From WHSW01 sp963767285 (GTDB taxonomy: Bacteria; Actinomycetota; Thermoleophilia; Solirubrobacterales; 70-9): a DNA stretch of 64,000 nucleotides. Positions 52,223 to 60,327 of the stretch are shown here, one piece after another. The translations under genes and the position numbers were made by a program. Location of the stretch: contig CAVYDJ010000002.1 in the NCBI GenBank assembly GCA_963767285.1, positions 558,001 to 622,000 on the forward strand, written 5' to 3'. The notes under the pieces are model-generated. The model did not search any database. It saw only the letters and a list, made by a program, of their open reading frames with translations, and was not told the origin of the DNA. The first letter of the stretch is position 1. Every line of letters begins with the position of its first letter.

Positions 52223-52426
52223 TCAGATGAGCCGGAAGTGGCCCGTGTTGTCCTCGTCGTCGCGGACCTTCTCGAGACGACCGGCCTTGCGGGCGTGGAC
52301 GAAGGCTTGCTTGAGGTCGGGCTTCTCGACGCCGAGCTTCCCGGCTATGTCGGCCCGGGTGAACTCATCCTGGCCCAGTTCCTTTGCAGCCGTAACGAGC
52401 TGCTCTTCAGTGACGGTCAATTGCAT
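52223..52426 (-). CDS. Small winged-helix-like protein
   Basis: 67 residues from ATG with GGAGA four bases before it. The predicted order helix-helix-helix-wing (TEEQLVTAAKELGQDEF, TRADIAGKLGVEKPDLKQAF, LEKVRDDEDNTGHFRLI) resembles a minimal winged helix, perhaps DNA-binding. No family name can be given. Part of a compact row of four minus-strand tiny genes. Confidence 0.65.
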   Translation of the reverse strand: MQLTVTEEQLVTAAKELGQDEFTRADIAGKLGVEKPDLKQAFVHARKAGRLEKVRDDEDNTGHFRLI

Positions 52427-52434
52427 CGTTCTCC

Positions 52435-52632
52435 TTACTTGTCGCTTTCAGTTTGCGTCTTCCGAGCTCGGACGAGCGCACCCTCGGCTGATTTCGCCTC
52501 GCGTTCGAGCTCGCGAAGCCGACCGTTGCTGGTCGGCTGCGGCCCGGTCACCCTGGCCCGGTAGAGCCGGTACCGCTCGCTCGCATGCCGCGCATTGGCC
52601 TCCAGCGCGTCGAGGCGCCGGTGATCGGTCAC
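52435..52632 (-). CDS. Tiny coiled-coil-like protein
   Basis: 65 residues from a GTG that overlaps the previous stop by four bases (GTGA). Charged helices RRLDALEANARHASERYRLY and RLRELEREAKSAEGALVRAR suggest a short helical hairpin. Unknown family. The coupling to the gene upstream supports real translation. Confidence 0.55.
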   Translation of the reverse strand: MTDHRRLDALEANARHASERYRLYRARVTGPQPTSNGRLRELEREAKSAEGALVRARKTQTESDK

Positions 52633-52781
52633 GAGTTGCGCTCGTCGCCGGTCGCGAGCCGCCGACGGGCGCGAGCAGCGCTCATCTGTTTCCTCGTCCG
52701 GGTCACGCGGTGGACCTCGTCCCTTTCGCGCTCCCGACGGCGTGTGACCGCCGCAAGGAGGCGCACGTATGAGTCGCTCAT
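52629..52781 (-). CDS. Tiny basic protein, first of the coupled pair
   Basis: 50 residues beginning MSDSYVRLLAAVTRRRERE, very rich in Arg. GAGGT lies just before the ATG. Its ATG also overlaps (ATGA) the stop of an upstream minus-strand frame ending EGIEIEVP, of which only ~36 residues look protein-like. Unknown function. Confidence 0.5.
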   Translation of the reverse strand: MSDSYVRLLAAVTRRRERERDEVHRVTRTRKQMSAARARRRLATGDERNS

Positions 52782-52900
52782 GGGACCTCGATCTCGATTC
52801 CCTCGGCGGACTGCGCTGTCGGTGGCGGGAGGGAATCGGCAAAGCACCCAAAGACAGCCGACCACTGAGGATAGCTCCAGGATTTCCGCTTGCCTGCGTA

Positions 52901-52950
52901 TGCGGCCGAGAGGAGTCGAACCTCCACGCCCCGTGAGGGGCCTCGTTCGG
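52901..52950 (-). pseudogene. 3' part of a class II tRNA gene (fragment)
   Basis: On the minus strand a long variable arm GCCCC-TCAC-GGGGC is followed by a T arm GGAGG-TTCGACT-CCTCT and then CGGCCGCA. No D arm, anticodon arm or matching 5' acceptor GCGGCCG is found upstream. This looks like the displaced 3' end left when an element integrates into a Leu- or Ser-type tRNA gene. Confidence 0.5.
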
Positions 52951-53089
52951 CCGAAGCGGCTGCTCGAGCGCGACGGTGAGCTACGAGTGACGCTACCGGT
53001 GCCCAGCGACGTACCCGCCGCAGAGCTCGCCCCGGCCCTGTCGTAGAGAGCCGCCGCGTGGTTGTGGACTCCGCCGGTACCATCCTGGT

Positions 53090-54907
53090 GTGAAGGGGTT
53101 TGCTCTCGCGTCCGCAGTTGCTGTGCTTGCTCTCGGCGTCTTGGCGGTACCAGTGGCTAGCGCGGCCGTGGGCATGCAAGTGGTCGACAGCGAGCTCGAC
53201 GACCCCGCGAACGTCCAGCGCTACACGGCACTGGCGCCGTTCGACGTCGATGCTGATGGGCTCCCCGACGTCGTCAGTGCCGGGGAGCTGAGGGGGGACG
53301 CCGACTATCGCTACGCCCGTCCGACCGCGGCAGGCGTCCCGAACCTCGAGGCGCCGATCTCTCGTCCGGTAGCGGGCGGCGGGAACATCCAGCCGCTCGA
53401 CGGCCTTGTCACTGCGGTGGTCGGCGGAGAGCCGTGGCTCGTGCAAACCGATCCCGGGTCCACCGTGATCGACCTATTCGGGCGGGATGACGGAATCATC
53501 AACTTTCATGACCAAAAGAGCCTGGCGGCGAACATCCAGTCCGTTGCGATCGGTGACGCAAACGCAAATGGGCTACCCGACATCGTCGTCCTGCTCAGCA
53601 ACGGCACGGTCTCGCTGATTCCCGTGATCCCCCAGGGAGGGTTCTCGTTCGATCTCGACGTCGCCAACACCGTCCCGCTGGGCTCGGTTGCCGGAACTCC
53701 CCTCGTCGTGCGCTACGCCGACGTCGCCGGCTCGACGCTCCCGGACGTCGTCGTGCTGACCTCTGGCGCTGGCGAGGAGATGGTGCGAGTCGCGACCGCG
53801 ACGGGCTCGGCACCCATCACGTTCAGCGGGTTCGTCAGCGGCACCACTCCCGCCAACCCACGCGACCTCGAGTTGGCCGACTTCGACGGCGACGGGCGCC
53901 GCGACGTCTTGCTCGGCACGAACGCCGGTGTCTCGATCGCACGGAACGAGACCGGGACCGGAGGGCCGGTCGTCGGGGTGACGTCGTCACGCGCGTTCAA
54001 TGTGGTCCCCGACGTCGCCGCCGCCGACGTCGACGGCGACGGTACGCCGGAGGTCGCCGCGGGTCTCGGATCGACAGTTGCAATCGCGCTGCTCGAGGTG
54101 ACCGGGACAACGCCAGCTGTCCCGCAGACGTCCGACACCGTGAACGGCGTCGAGACGGTGCTCGCAGTCGACCTGGAGGGGGACGGGGCCGACGAGGTGG
54201 TGGTCGCGGGCCGCTCGATCGACGTGCTGACGAACGTCTCCCCGGGTGCTGTCGTCGCTTTGCCGAACCCCTCCGCATTGGGCACGGTCGAGGTGGGGCG
54301 CACCGGCTCACCGGTTCAGATCGCCTTGACCAACCAACGCGAGGGCACGGAGCGCGTGCGATCGGTGCGGGTCGAGGGAGCCGCGGCGTCGGAGATCCTC
54401 GCGGTCGACGCCTGCACGGCCGTGCTCGCCCCCGGCGAGCAGTGCACGTTGACCGCGCGGCTCAGCCCATCCGACGTCGGCACCCGCTCAGCGCAGCTGC
54501 GCGTCGACCTCGCCCACGCCGCCGATCTCGTCATCCCGGTATCGGGCGAGGGGTCCGCGCCCTCGCCCGGGCCGGCGGGGCCCACCGGTCCTCAGGGTCC
54601 CCAGGGACCCGAGGGGCCGCCGGGGTCGTCGGACGCACCGCAGCTCGCCGCGGTGCTCACCACCGCCAAGTGCTCGCGCAAGCAGAAGAAGGTCGGATGC
54701 ACCTTGCGGCTGGCGGAGCGCACCGACATCGAGGGTCAGGTCCGTCTGATCGCCGGCCGCAAGACCGTCGGCCGTGCGACGCTCGAGGAGGGCGCCACCA
54801 ATGTCAAGGTCGCCGGCAAGGTTCCCCCGTCGCGGAAGTCAGTCGTCATCGAGCTGGCGCTACCCGGGCTTGACGTGCAGCGGGTCAATGTGCCGGTCAA
54901 GCGGTAA
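53090..54907 (+). CDS. Secreted VCBS-type protein with choice-of-anchor D-like and collagen-like parts
   Basis: 605 residues from a GTG. Signal peptide (ALASAVAVLALGVLAVPVAS). Five or more FG-GAP/VCBS-like units with Asp-rich loops (FDVDADGLPDVVSAG, DANANGLPDIVVL, DFDGDGRRDVLLGT, DVDGDGTPEVAAGL) form a probable propeller. Residues ~405-490 look like a choice-of-anchor D domain (GSPVQIALTNQREGTERV ... CTLTARLSP). Then a short collagen-like stretch (GPTGPQGPQGPEGPPG) and a basic C-terminal domain (CSRKQKKVGCTLRLAERT). Likely surface protein. Confidence 0.82.
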   Translation: MKGFALASAVAVLALGVLAVPVASAAVGMQVVDSELDDPANVQRYTALAPFDVDADGLPDVVSAGELRGDADYRYARPTAAGVPNLEAPISRPVAGGGNIQPLDGLVTAVVGGEPWLVQTDPGSTVIDLFGRDDGIINFHDQKSLAANIQSVAIGDANANGLPDIVVLLSNGTVSLIPVIPQGGFSFDLDVANTVPLGSVAGTPLVVRYADVAGSTLPDVVVLTSGAGEEMVRVATATGSAPITFSGFVSGTTPANPRDLELADFDGDGRRDVLLGTNAGVSIARNETGTGGPVVGVTSSRAFNVVPDVAAADVDGDGTPEVAAGLGSTVAIALLEVTGTTPAVPQTSDTVNGVETVLAVDLEGDGADEVVVAGRSIDVLTNVSPGAVVALPNPSALGTVEVGRTGSPVQIALTNQREGTERVRSVRVEGAAASEILAVDACTAVLAPGEQCTLTARLSPSDVGTRSAQLRVDLAHAADLVIPVSGEGSAPSPGPAGPTGPQGPQGPEGPPGSSDAPQLAAVLTTAKCSRKQKKVGCTLRLAERTDIEGQVRLIAGRKTVGRATLEEGATNVKVAGKVPPSRKSVVIELALPGLDVQRVNVPVKR

Positions 54908-55440
54908 GCCCTGATCGCAGTTCTGTTCGGCGCGACACATCTGGCGACTGCCGCCGGCCTTCTCAAGCTTCGCTCGTAGACGGTCGGAATCACCACTATC
55001 GCGTGGTGGAGGAAGTACTCCTCCTCGCGCCTTGCAGGAACGAGAAGACCACGGCAATCCACAGGATTGGCCCAGCTGGGGCTCGGCGGTGCCCTGAGGA
55101 TCAGCATGCTCGGCGGCGATGGGGTGACGACGCCGCCGATTACGCCCGCCAAGAGGAGGAGTGGATCGATATCGGTTACCGACCGCCGGTCGAGCGGAGC
55201 TGGCGTCTGCTCGAACCCGGTTCGGTCGACGCGTGTCCATGCGGGATGAGCCGTGACTCATAGGTCCCTCGGTGCTCCGCTCGCGTGCAGGAGCAGTCAG
55301 TCGGGAGCATGAGACCAACGCGCTGCCGCCAGCGGGGCCGCTGCCGCGGGCCCCAACCGAGCTCCGGGGCAACACGGGGGCAACGGAAGGCCCCGAGATG
55401 GCGGCAAAGTCGCGAGTAGGGGTCTAGCCGCGATGCAGAA
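54908..55440. other. 533-base stretch without a convincing gene
   Basis: Two inverted repeats lie at its left: CACCAC/GTGGTG (54991-55008) and GGAGGA/TCCTCC (55008-55024). A minus-strand fragment reads PILWIAVVFSFLQGARR before a stop at about 55000, like the last helix of a lost membrane protein. The rest shows no frame with protein-like composition or a ribosome site. Confidence 0.5.
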
Positions 55441-55444
55441 GGTC

Positions 55445-55469
55445 GTGGGTTCGAATCCCATCAGCTGCT
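55445..55469 (+). pseudogene. tRNA 3'-end fragment
   Basis: GTGGG-TTCGAAT-CCCAT is a perfect T arm, followed by CAGCTGC and T, the 3' side of an acceptor stem. The 5' partner GCAGCTG and a D arm are missing in the ~75 bases upstream. It resembles an attachment-site remnant and marks the left edge of the catabolic island. Confidence 0.6.
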
Positions 55470-55489
55470 CTGAAGTTCAGGCGATTCCA

Positions 55490-55534
55490 GTTGTAATGGG
55501 TCCTGTTGCAGATGCCTAAGTGTTCTGATACAGT
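55490..55534 (+). promoter_or_regulatory. Promoter and TTGYA boxes of the ABC transporter operon
   Basis: TTGCAG (55506-55511), a 17-base spacer and TACAGT (55529-55534) form a sigma-70-type promoter. GTTGTA (55490) and GTTGCA (55505) are 15 bases apart, the second overlapping the -35 box; the same boxes lie upstream of the MocR gene. A transcript start near 55541 leaves an 80-115-base leader. No guanidine riboswitch consensus was seen in it. Confidence 0.6.
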
Positions 55535-55655
55535 CGCGCCGATTGCGGTCCATGGGCTGTTCGTTGCTTCGGGTGAGGCTCACCACGTTTCGCATTCTGG
55601 TGGCTCGCTCCGCACTCTCGAGATGGCCCGAGACACTCAGAAAGCGAGACGGTCC

Positions 55656-56705
55656 ATGGCTGGCACAAGAGCTTCAAAGCGTTCATCGGTTCGCGTTGTT
55701 GTCGCGTTAGTTGCGCTGCTCCTTACTGCGCTGTTCGCAACGGCCTGCGGTAGTGACGACGGCGGATCAACGGCATCGGCCACAGGCGAGATTCCGCCCG
55801 AACCCGAGTCGGGGACGCTGGTTCTTGGCACTCAGCCCTGGATCGGCTACGGCCCGTTGGCTGACATCGCCCCTGCCAAGGGGATCTACGACGAAGAGGG
55901 CCTGACCGACGTTGAGATCCAGAACTTCAAGAGCGATAAGGACATCAGTGCGGCGTTCGCGAGTGGGCGCTTGGACGCCATGAACGCGGGGCTCACTCAG
56001 GCTCTCACGCTCACGTCCGTGGGGGTTCCTGTGAAGCTCGTGCTTCTCGAGGACGTCAGTACGGAAGCCGACGCAATCTTGGGCCGAGGCGTCGACTCGG
56101 TCGCTGATCTGGCAGGCAAGGACGTTGCGGTGGAGGAAGGCGCCGTCGGCGATCTCATGCTGCGCTACGCGCTGCAGGAGAACGATATGACGCTCGACGA
56201 CATCAACGTCATTCCGACGCCGGCGTCCGAGGCGGGCACGGCATTGATCGCGGGCAGGATCGACGCAGCCGTGACCTATGAGCCTTATGTGACCCAGGCT
56301 CAGACGGAGGACAGTGCGGTCAAGCCGATCTACACCGCCGGTGAGAAGGAGGGCCTGGTCTCCGACGTACTCGTCGTTTCAGAAGACATGATCAACGAAC
56401 GACCTGGGCAGGTGGCAGCTCTGTTGCGCTCCTATCAGTCCGCACTCGAGTTCTACGACGAGAATCCCACGGAAGCTCAGCAGATCATCGGCGACGCGCT
56501 CGGTGCCGATGCGAGCGAACTTGAGACCGCTTTCGACGGGATCGACTTCTACGATCTAAAACAGAACCAGGAACAGTTCTCCGGGCCGTACCCGGAAATC
56601 GTGGCCGACGTGGAGGGGCTAATGCTCGACGCCGGGCTTCTCGAGCAGGAAGCCAATACCGAGGATCTGATCGATTCACAATTTGTTGATGCGGCCGCGA
56701 ACTAG
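55656..56705 (+). CDS. NitT/TauT-type ABC transporter solute-binding lipoprotein
   Basis: 349 residues from the ATG at 55656; the ATG at 55623 is also possible, but an upstream start at 55506 would lie inside the promoter. Lipobox LFATAC at residue ~31. The NMT1/SsuA-like fold shows WIGYGPLADIAPAKGIYDEEG, AFASGRLDAMNAGLTQALTL and GRIDAAVTYEPYVTQAQ. It captures a small anionic or zwitterionic ligand for the permease below. Base composition is visibly less GC-rich at third positions than in the left part of the window. Ligand unknown. Confidence 0.9.
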   Translation: MAGTRASKRSSVRVVVALVALLLTALFATACGSDDGGSTASATGEIPPEPESGTLVLGTQPWIGYGPLADIAPAKGIYDEEGLTDVEIQNFKSDKDISAAFASGRLDAMNAGLTQALTLTSVGVPVKLVLLEDVSTEADAILGRGVDSVADLAGKDVAVEEGAVGDLMLRYALQENDMTLDDINVIPTPASEAGTALIAGRIDAAVTYEPYVTQAQTEDSAVKPIYTAGEKEGLVSDVLVVSEDMINERPGQVAALLRSYQSALEFYDENPTEAQQIIGDALGADASELETAFDGIDFYDLKQNQEQFSGPYPEIVADVEGLMLDAGLLEQEANTEDLIDSQFVDAAAN

Positions 56706-56709
56706 TCGT

Positions 56710-56776
56710 CCCGTCCCCTGTCTCCTCTCGGGACGGGGGGTCGGCACGGCGCGCCGTCCCCAAAGACGGCGCGCCG
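56710..56776 (+). terminator. Two strong hairpins between binding-protein and permease genes
   Basis: CCCGTCCC/GGGACGGG (56710-56717 and 56730-56737) and a 12-base perfect stem CGGCGCGCCGTC/GACGGCGCGCCG (56747-56758 and 56765-56776, loop CCCAAA). Stems here often protect or partly terminate the transcript so that more binding protein than permease is made. No T-run follows. Confidence 0.65.
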
Positions 56777-56799
56777 ACGTCCCCCTGCGCTGACGAGGG

Positions 56800-57705
56800 A
56801 TGGCCGCGGATCGAGAGCTTCTGGGCACTGCGCACACTTCCTCGGACGCTGAGGACACTCAAGCTGGCGTGATTTCCCGGGCGACCGACGTCCAGCCTCC
56901 GCGCACGGGCCGGCGAAGCCGTCCCAGGATCCTGCGTCTACGCGGTGAGGTCAAGCCTTGGCAGTTTGTGATCACAGCCGTGACCGTCTTCTCGTTCCTG
57001 CTCGCGTCGTGGGTCTTGGTCACCGAACTTGAGCTCGTCAATCCCCTTTTCCTTCCCGGCCCGGCCGACGTAGCGTCGCGCCTGGTCGAGCTAGCGAAAG
57101 AGGGGACGCTTTGGGACGACGCGAGCATCAGCATCTACCGGATCACGGTGGGCTTTGTAATCGCGACCGCCATGGCGGTTCCCCTCGGCATCGTGATGGG
57201 CACCTACCGGTTCTGGGAGGCAGTGTTCGAGCCGCTCACTGACTTCATCCGGTACATGCCTGTCGTAGCGTTCATTCCCCTCACGATCATCTGGGTGGGT
57301 ACCGACGACTCGCAAAAGTTCGTCGTCATCTGGATCGGCACGTTCTTCCAGCAGGTCCTGATGGTCCAGGACAACGTTAAACGCACGCCCCAAGACTTCG
57401 TCGATATCGGGCGCACACTCGGAATGCCGGAGAGATCGATCCTGGCGCGCATCATCACCCCGAGCTCGGCCCCGGCGATCTGGGATTCGATGCGAATAAC
57501 GCTCGGGTGGGCGTGGACCTATCTGACGCTGGCTGAGCTCGTATCCGCCAGCTCTGGGTTGGGTTACCGGATTACGGTTGCCCAGCGGTTCTTCCAGACC
57601 GAAACGATCATCGGATACATCCTCGTCCTCGGTTTCCTGGGACTGTTAACCGACCAACTGATGAGGGCGGGTGGCCGCCGGCTCTTCCCGTGGGCCCGCG
57701 CATGA
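56800..57705 (+). CDS. ABC transporter permease (BPD_transp_1, NitT/TauT type)
   Basis: 301 residues. A polar N-terminus of ~45 residues precedes six membrane helices (first FVITAVTVFSFLLASWVLV). The cytoplasmic coupling (EAA-like) loop is DIGRTLGMPERSILARIITPSSAPA, and SISIYRITVGFVIATAMAVP is typical of SsuC/TauC. Works as a homodimer with the ATPase downstream. ATGA overlap with that gene. Confidence 0.92.
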   Translation: MAADRELLGTAHTSSDAEDTQAGVISRATDVQPPRTGRRSRPRILRLRGEVKPWQFVITAVTVFSFLLASWVLVTELELVNPLFLPGPADVASRLVELAKEGTLWDDASISIYRITVGFVIATAMAVPLGIVMGTYRFWEAVFEPLTDFIRYMPVVAFIPLTIIWVGTDDSQKFVVIWIGTFFQQVLMVQDNVKRTPQDFVDIGRTLGMPERSILARIITPSSAPAIWDSMRITLGWAWTYLTLAELVSASSGLGYRITVAQRFFQTETIIGYILVLGFLGLLTDQLMRAGGRRLFPWARA

Positions 57706-58490
57706 CCGCACAATCTCCGAAGCTGGAGATCGTCGGGGTGCGAAAGGAATTCGACGACGGCAAGCAGCAGATGGTCGCGCTCGACGGGATCGATCTCTCC
57801 TGTAACGAGAACGAATTCTGTTGTCTGGTCGGGACCTCCGGTTGCGGCAAGAGCACGCTGCTGTCGATCGTCGCCGGCCTTCAGGAGCCCACGGCGGGCC
57901 ACGTGCTCATCGACGGCCAGCCGATCGAGGGCCCCGGCCGTGATCGTGGGGTCGTCTTCCAGACCTACACGCTCTTTCCCTGGCTTACCGCTCGGGAGAA
58001 TGTGGAGTTCGCACTCCGCCATACGGGTGCCGATAAAAAGACCCGGCAGCAGATCGCAATAGAGAACCTCGACCTCGTTGATCTAACAAGGTTCGCCGAC
58101 TCCTACCCGAGCCAGCTGTCCGGCGGAATGAAGCAGAGGGTGGCCATCGCGCGGTCGCTCTCATATCACCCGGCTGTGCTGCTGATGGACGAGCCCTTCG
58201 GCGCCCTTGATGCCTTGACGCGTCAGATGATGCAGGAGCTACTCACCGCCGTTTGGGAGCGCCATCGGATGACGGTTCTTTTCGTGACGCACGATGTCGA
58301 CGAGGCGGTATTTGTCGCTGACCGGGTGGTTGTGATGACCAATCGGCCCGGCCGAATCAAGCAGGACGTGGCCGTCACCTTGCCCCGCCCTAGGTCTTTC
58401 GACATGACGAAAGACGAGCAGTTCGCGGGACTGAAGCATCGGATTGTGGAAAGCCTTCGCGCCGAGGCGCTGGAGACGGTCGTCGCGTGA
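57702..58490 (+). CDS. ABC transporter ATP-binding protein (NitT/TauT type)
   Basis: 262 residues from the ATG in the ATGA overlap. Walker A GTSGCGKST, Q-loop VVFQTYTLFPWLT, signature LSGGMKQRVAIARSL, Walker B AVLLMDEPFGALD and H-loop VTHDVDEAVFVADR are all intact, so it should hydrolyse ATP. SsuB/TauB-like. Its stop overlaps the next GTG start (GTGA), which ties the hydrolase genes to the transporter. Confidence 0.95.
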   Translation: MTAQSPKLEIVGVRKEFDDGKQQMVALDGIDLSCNENEFCCLVGTSGCGKSTLLSIVAGLQEPTAGHVLIDGQPIEGPGRDRGVVFQTYTLFPWLTARENVEFALRHTGADKKTRQQIAIENLDLVDLTRFADSYPSQLSGGMKQRVAIARSLSYHPAVLLMDEPFGALDALTRQMMQELLTAVWERHRMTVLFVTHDVDEAVFVADRVVVMTNRPGRIKQDVAVTLPRPRSFDMTKDEQFAGLKHRIVESLRAEALETVVA

Positions 58491-59608
58491 CGGGCATGGG
58501 CTCAGCCTCGCGCGTCAACGGCACGGTTAGGACCGTCCTTGGAGACGTCGACTCGGCTGCGATCGGACAGACGAGCATGCATGAGCATCTGCTCCTCGAC
58601 TGCCGGGTGTTCTACACGCCGGGCTCGCTCGACGATGTGGATCTCCGAGAGCAACCGGTTTCCCGCGACACGCTCCCGTCGGTGCGGTGGAATGCGTTCT
58701 CCTGCCTGGACAACCTTGTGCTCGACGACGTGGACTCTGCGGTCACCGAGCTGCGCGCCCTTGCGCTCGCAGGCGGCAACACGATCCTAGATCTGACCAG
58801 CAGGGGGCTCGGGTGTAAGCCGGATGCGCTCCAGGAGATTTCAAGGCGATCCAATGTGCATGTCGTCCTCGGAGCGGGCCACTACGTTCACTCGACCCAC
58901 GAGCAGACCACGTGCGGTGCGACGGTCGAAGAACTCGAGACTCAACTCGAGCGGGAGGTCACGCAAGGGGTCGGCGGCAGCTCAGTGCGGCCCGGCGTGA
59001 TCGGCGAGATCGGAATGAGCGCACCGCCGCGTGGTTGCGAGAAGCGGGCACTGCTGGCAGCAGCGCGGGTCGCCGCTCGACATGGCATGTCCCTGCACGT
59101 CCACACGGACAACTCCGGCGCATACGGATGTGATCACGTCGAGGACTGCGCCGAGGCGGGACTTGCGCCAGAGCGCATCGTCATCTGTCACATGGACGAG
59201 CGGCTTGACCCGGATTACCACCGCGCTGTCCTTCAAACCGGAGCCAATATTGCCTTCGACACGTTCGGTTCCGAGCTCAACTTTTCCGGCGTCTTTCACC
59301 ATCCCAGCGACCGCGAGCGACTGGCTGCCCTCGTTGGCCTGCTGGAAGACGGATACGCAGATCGGATCGTGCTTGGACACGACGTGTTCGCTAAGGCTCA
59401 CCTCCATGCCTTCGGCGGATACGGATACGACCATCTGATCGCGCGAATCAGACCGGCCCTCGAGCAGGACTACGGCGTCAATACGGAGACAGTCGACCAG
59501 ATGCTGATTCACAACCCGAGGCGCCTCTTGGCGCTCGCATCGAGCCGAACTTCACAGGTGATGGATGAGCGCCCGCGGATGGGCATGACCGGAAGGCGGG
59601 ACAGATGA
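58487..59608 (+). CDS. Phosphotriesterase-family metal-dependent hydrolase
   Basis: 373 residues from a GTG. TIM-barrel amidohydrolase motifs: MHEHLLLDC (HxH metal pair, ~32-34), GVIGEIGMS where the bridging residue is Glu rather than the carboxylated Lys of true phosphotriesterases, HVHTD, VICHMDE and VLGHDVF with the final metal-binding Asp. Members include lactonases and amide or ester hydrolases. Linked by overlap to the transporter ATPase, so it probably acts on the imported compound or its product. Confidence 0.88.
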   Translation: MTGMGSASRVNGTVRTVLGDVDSAAIGQTSMHEHLLLDCRVFYTPGSLDDVDLREQPVSRDTLPSVRWNAFSCLDNLVLDDVDSAVTELRALALAGGNTILDLTSRGLGCKPDALQEISRRSNVHVVLGAGHYVHSTHEQTTCGATVEELETQLEREVTQGVGGSSVRPGVIGEIGMSAPPRGCEKRALLAAARVAARHGMSLHVHTDNSGAYGCDHVEDCAEAGLAPERIVICHMDERLDPDYHRAVLQTGANIAFDTFGSELNFSGVFHHPSDRERLAALVGLLEDGYADRIVLGHDVFAKAHLHAFGGYGYDHLIARIRPALEQDYGVNTETVDQMLIHNPRRLLALASSRTSQVMDERPRMGMTGRRDR

Positions 59609-60309
59609 CGACCCAAGGTTCGAACGAGATCGAGCGCACGCCTCGTACGCGACTAAAGCGTTTCCCGCAGCGAGCTGTCTACGAGCGCGACACGATCTAT
59701 CGCATTCTCGACGAGGGGTTGATCTGTCACCTCGCCTTCGCAGATGACGCGGGCCAGCCCTACTGCGTCCCGACTGCCTATGCGCGGATCGGCGACGACA
59801 TATACATCCACGGTTCGTCGGCCAGCCGCACTCTGCGTGCCACTTCTGCCGGTATCCCGGTTTGTCTCACCGTAACGCTGACGGATGGCATCGTCCTCGC
59901 GCGGTCCGCCTTCAATCACTCTTTCAACTACCGCTCGGTGTTCATGCTCGGCATGGCGACCCCGGTCAGTGATCCCGCGGAGCGCGAGCGTGCACTCAAG
60001 GAGTTCGCGGAGCGGATTGTCCCCGGCCGCTGGCCGGATGTCCGCAAGCCCACCCGCCAAGAGATCAAGGCCACCGCCCTCCTGACACTTCCGATCCAGG
60101 AAGCCTCGGCGAAGATCCGAACGGGAATGCCGGTCGACGAAGGAGACGACCTCGACCATCCGGCGTGGGCCGGGGTCATCCCCTTGGAGCTCGCGGTGCG
60201 CGAGCCCGTTACCGATCCTGGTGTGCCCCCTGAAATTGAGGTTCCGGCCTATGTCCGGGACTATGAGCGACCGCGGGGCGCCGACAACGGCGAAGATCCG
60301 CTGCGCTAG
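59605..60309 (+). CDS. Flavin split-barrel (pyridoxamine 5'-phosphate oxidase-like) protein
   Basis: 234 residues, ATGA overlap with the gene before. The FMN-binding split barrel of the Pyridox_ox_2 type is visible: YRILDEGLICHLAFADDAGQ, YCVPTAYARIGDDIYIHGS and SFNYRSVFMLGMATPVSD. Such proteins bind FMN or haem-like ligands; enzymatic role unknown. Its tail (~170-234) is Pro/Glu-rich (VTDPGVPPEIEVPAYVRDYE). Confidence 0.85.
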   Translation: MTTQGSNEIERTPRTRLKRFPQRAVYERDTIYRILDEGLICHLAFADDAGQPYCVPTAYARIGDDIYIHGSSASRTLRATSAGIPVCLTVTLTDGIVLARSAFNHSFNYRSVFMLGMATPVSDPAERERALKEFAERIVPGRWPDVRKPTRQEIKATALLTLPIQEASAKIRTGMPVDEGDDLDHPAWAGVIPLELAVREPVTDPGVPPEIEVPAYVRDYERPRGADNGEDPLR

Positions 60310-60327
60310 ATGGGGCGAGGAGAAGAC

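Noticed and set aside
52585..53046. Plus-strand frame of 153 residues ending ELAPALS
   Set aside because: Most of it is antisense to the tiny genes and the tRNA fragment; only the last ~30 residues look protein-like and no start supports them.
53090..55152. Minus-strand frames opposite the VCBS gene as integrase remnants
   Set aside because: Composition is that of antisense shadows and no Arg-x-x-Arg/Tyr recombinase pattern was found.
55470..55655. Guanidine riboswitch in the leader of the ABC operon
   Set aside because: I looked for ykkC-type conserved segments and ACGR-loop hairpin pairs and found none; a covariance-model search would decide.
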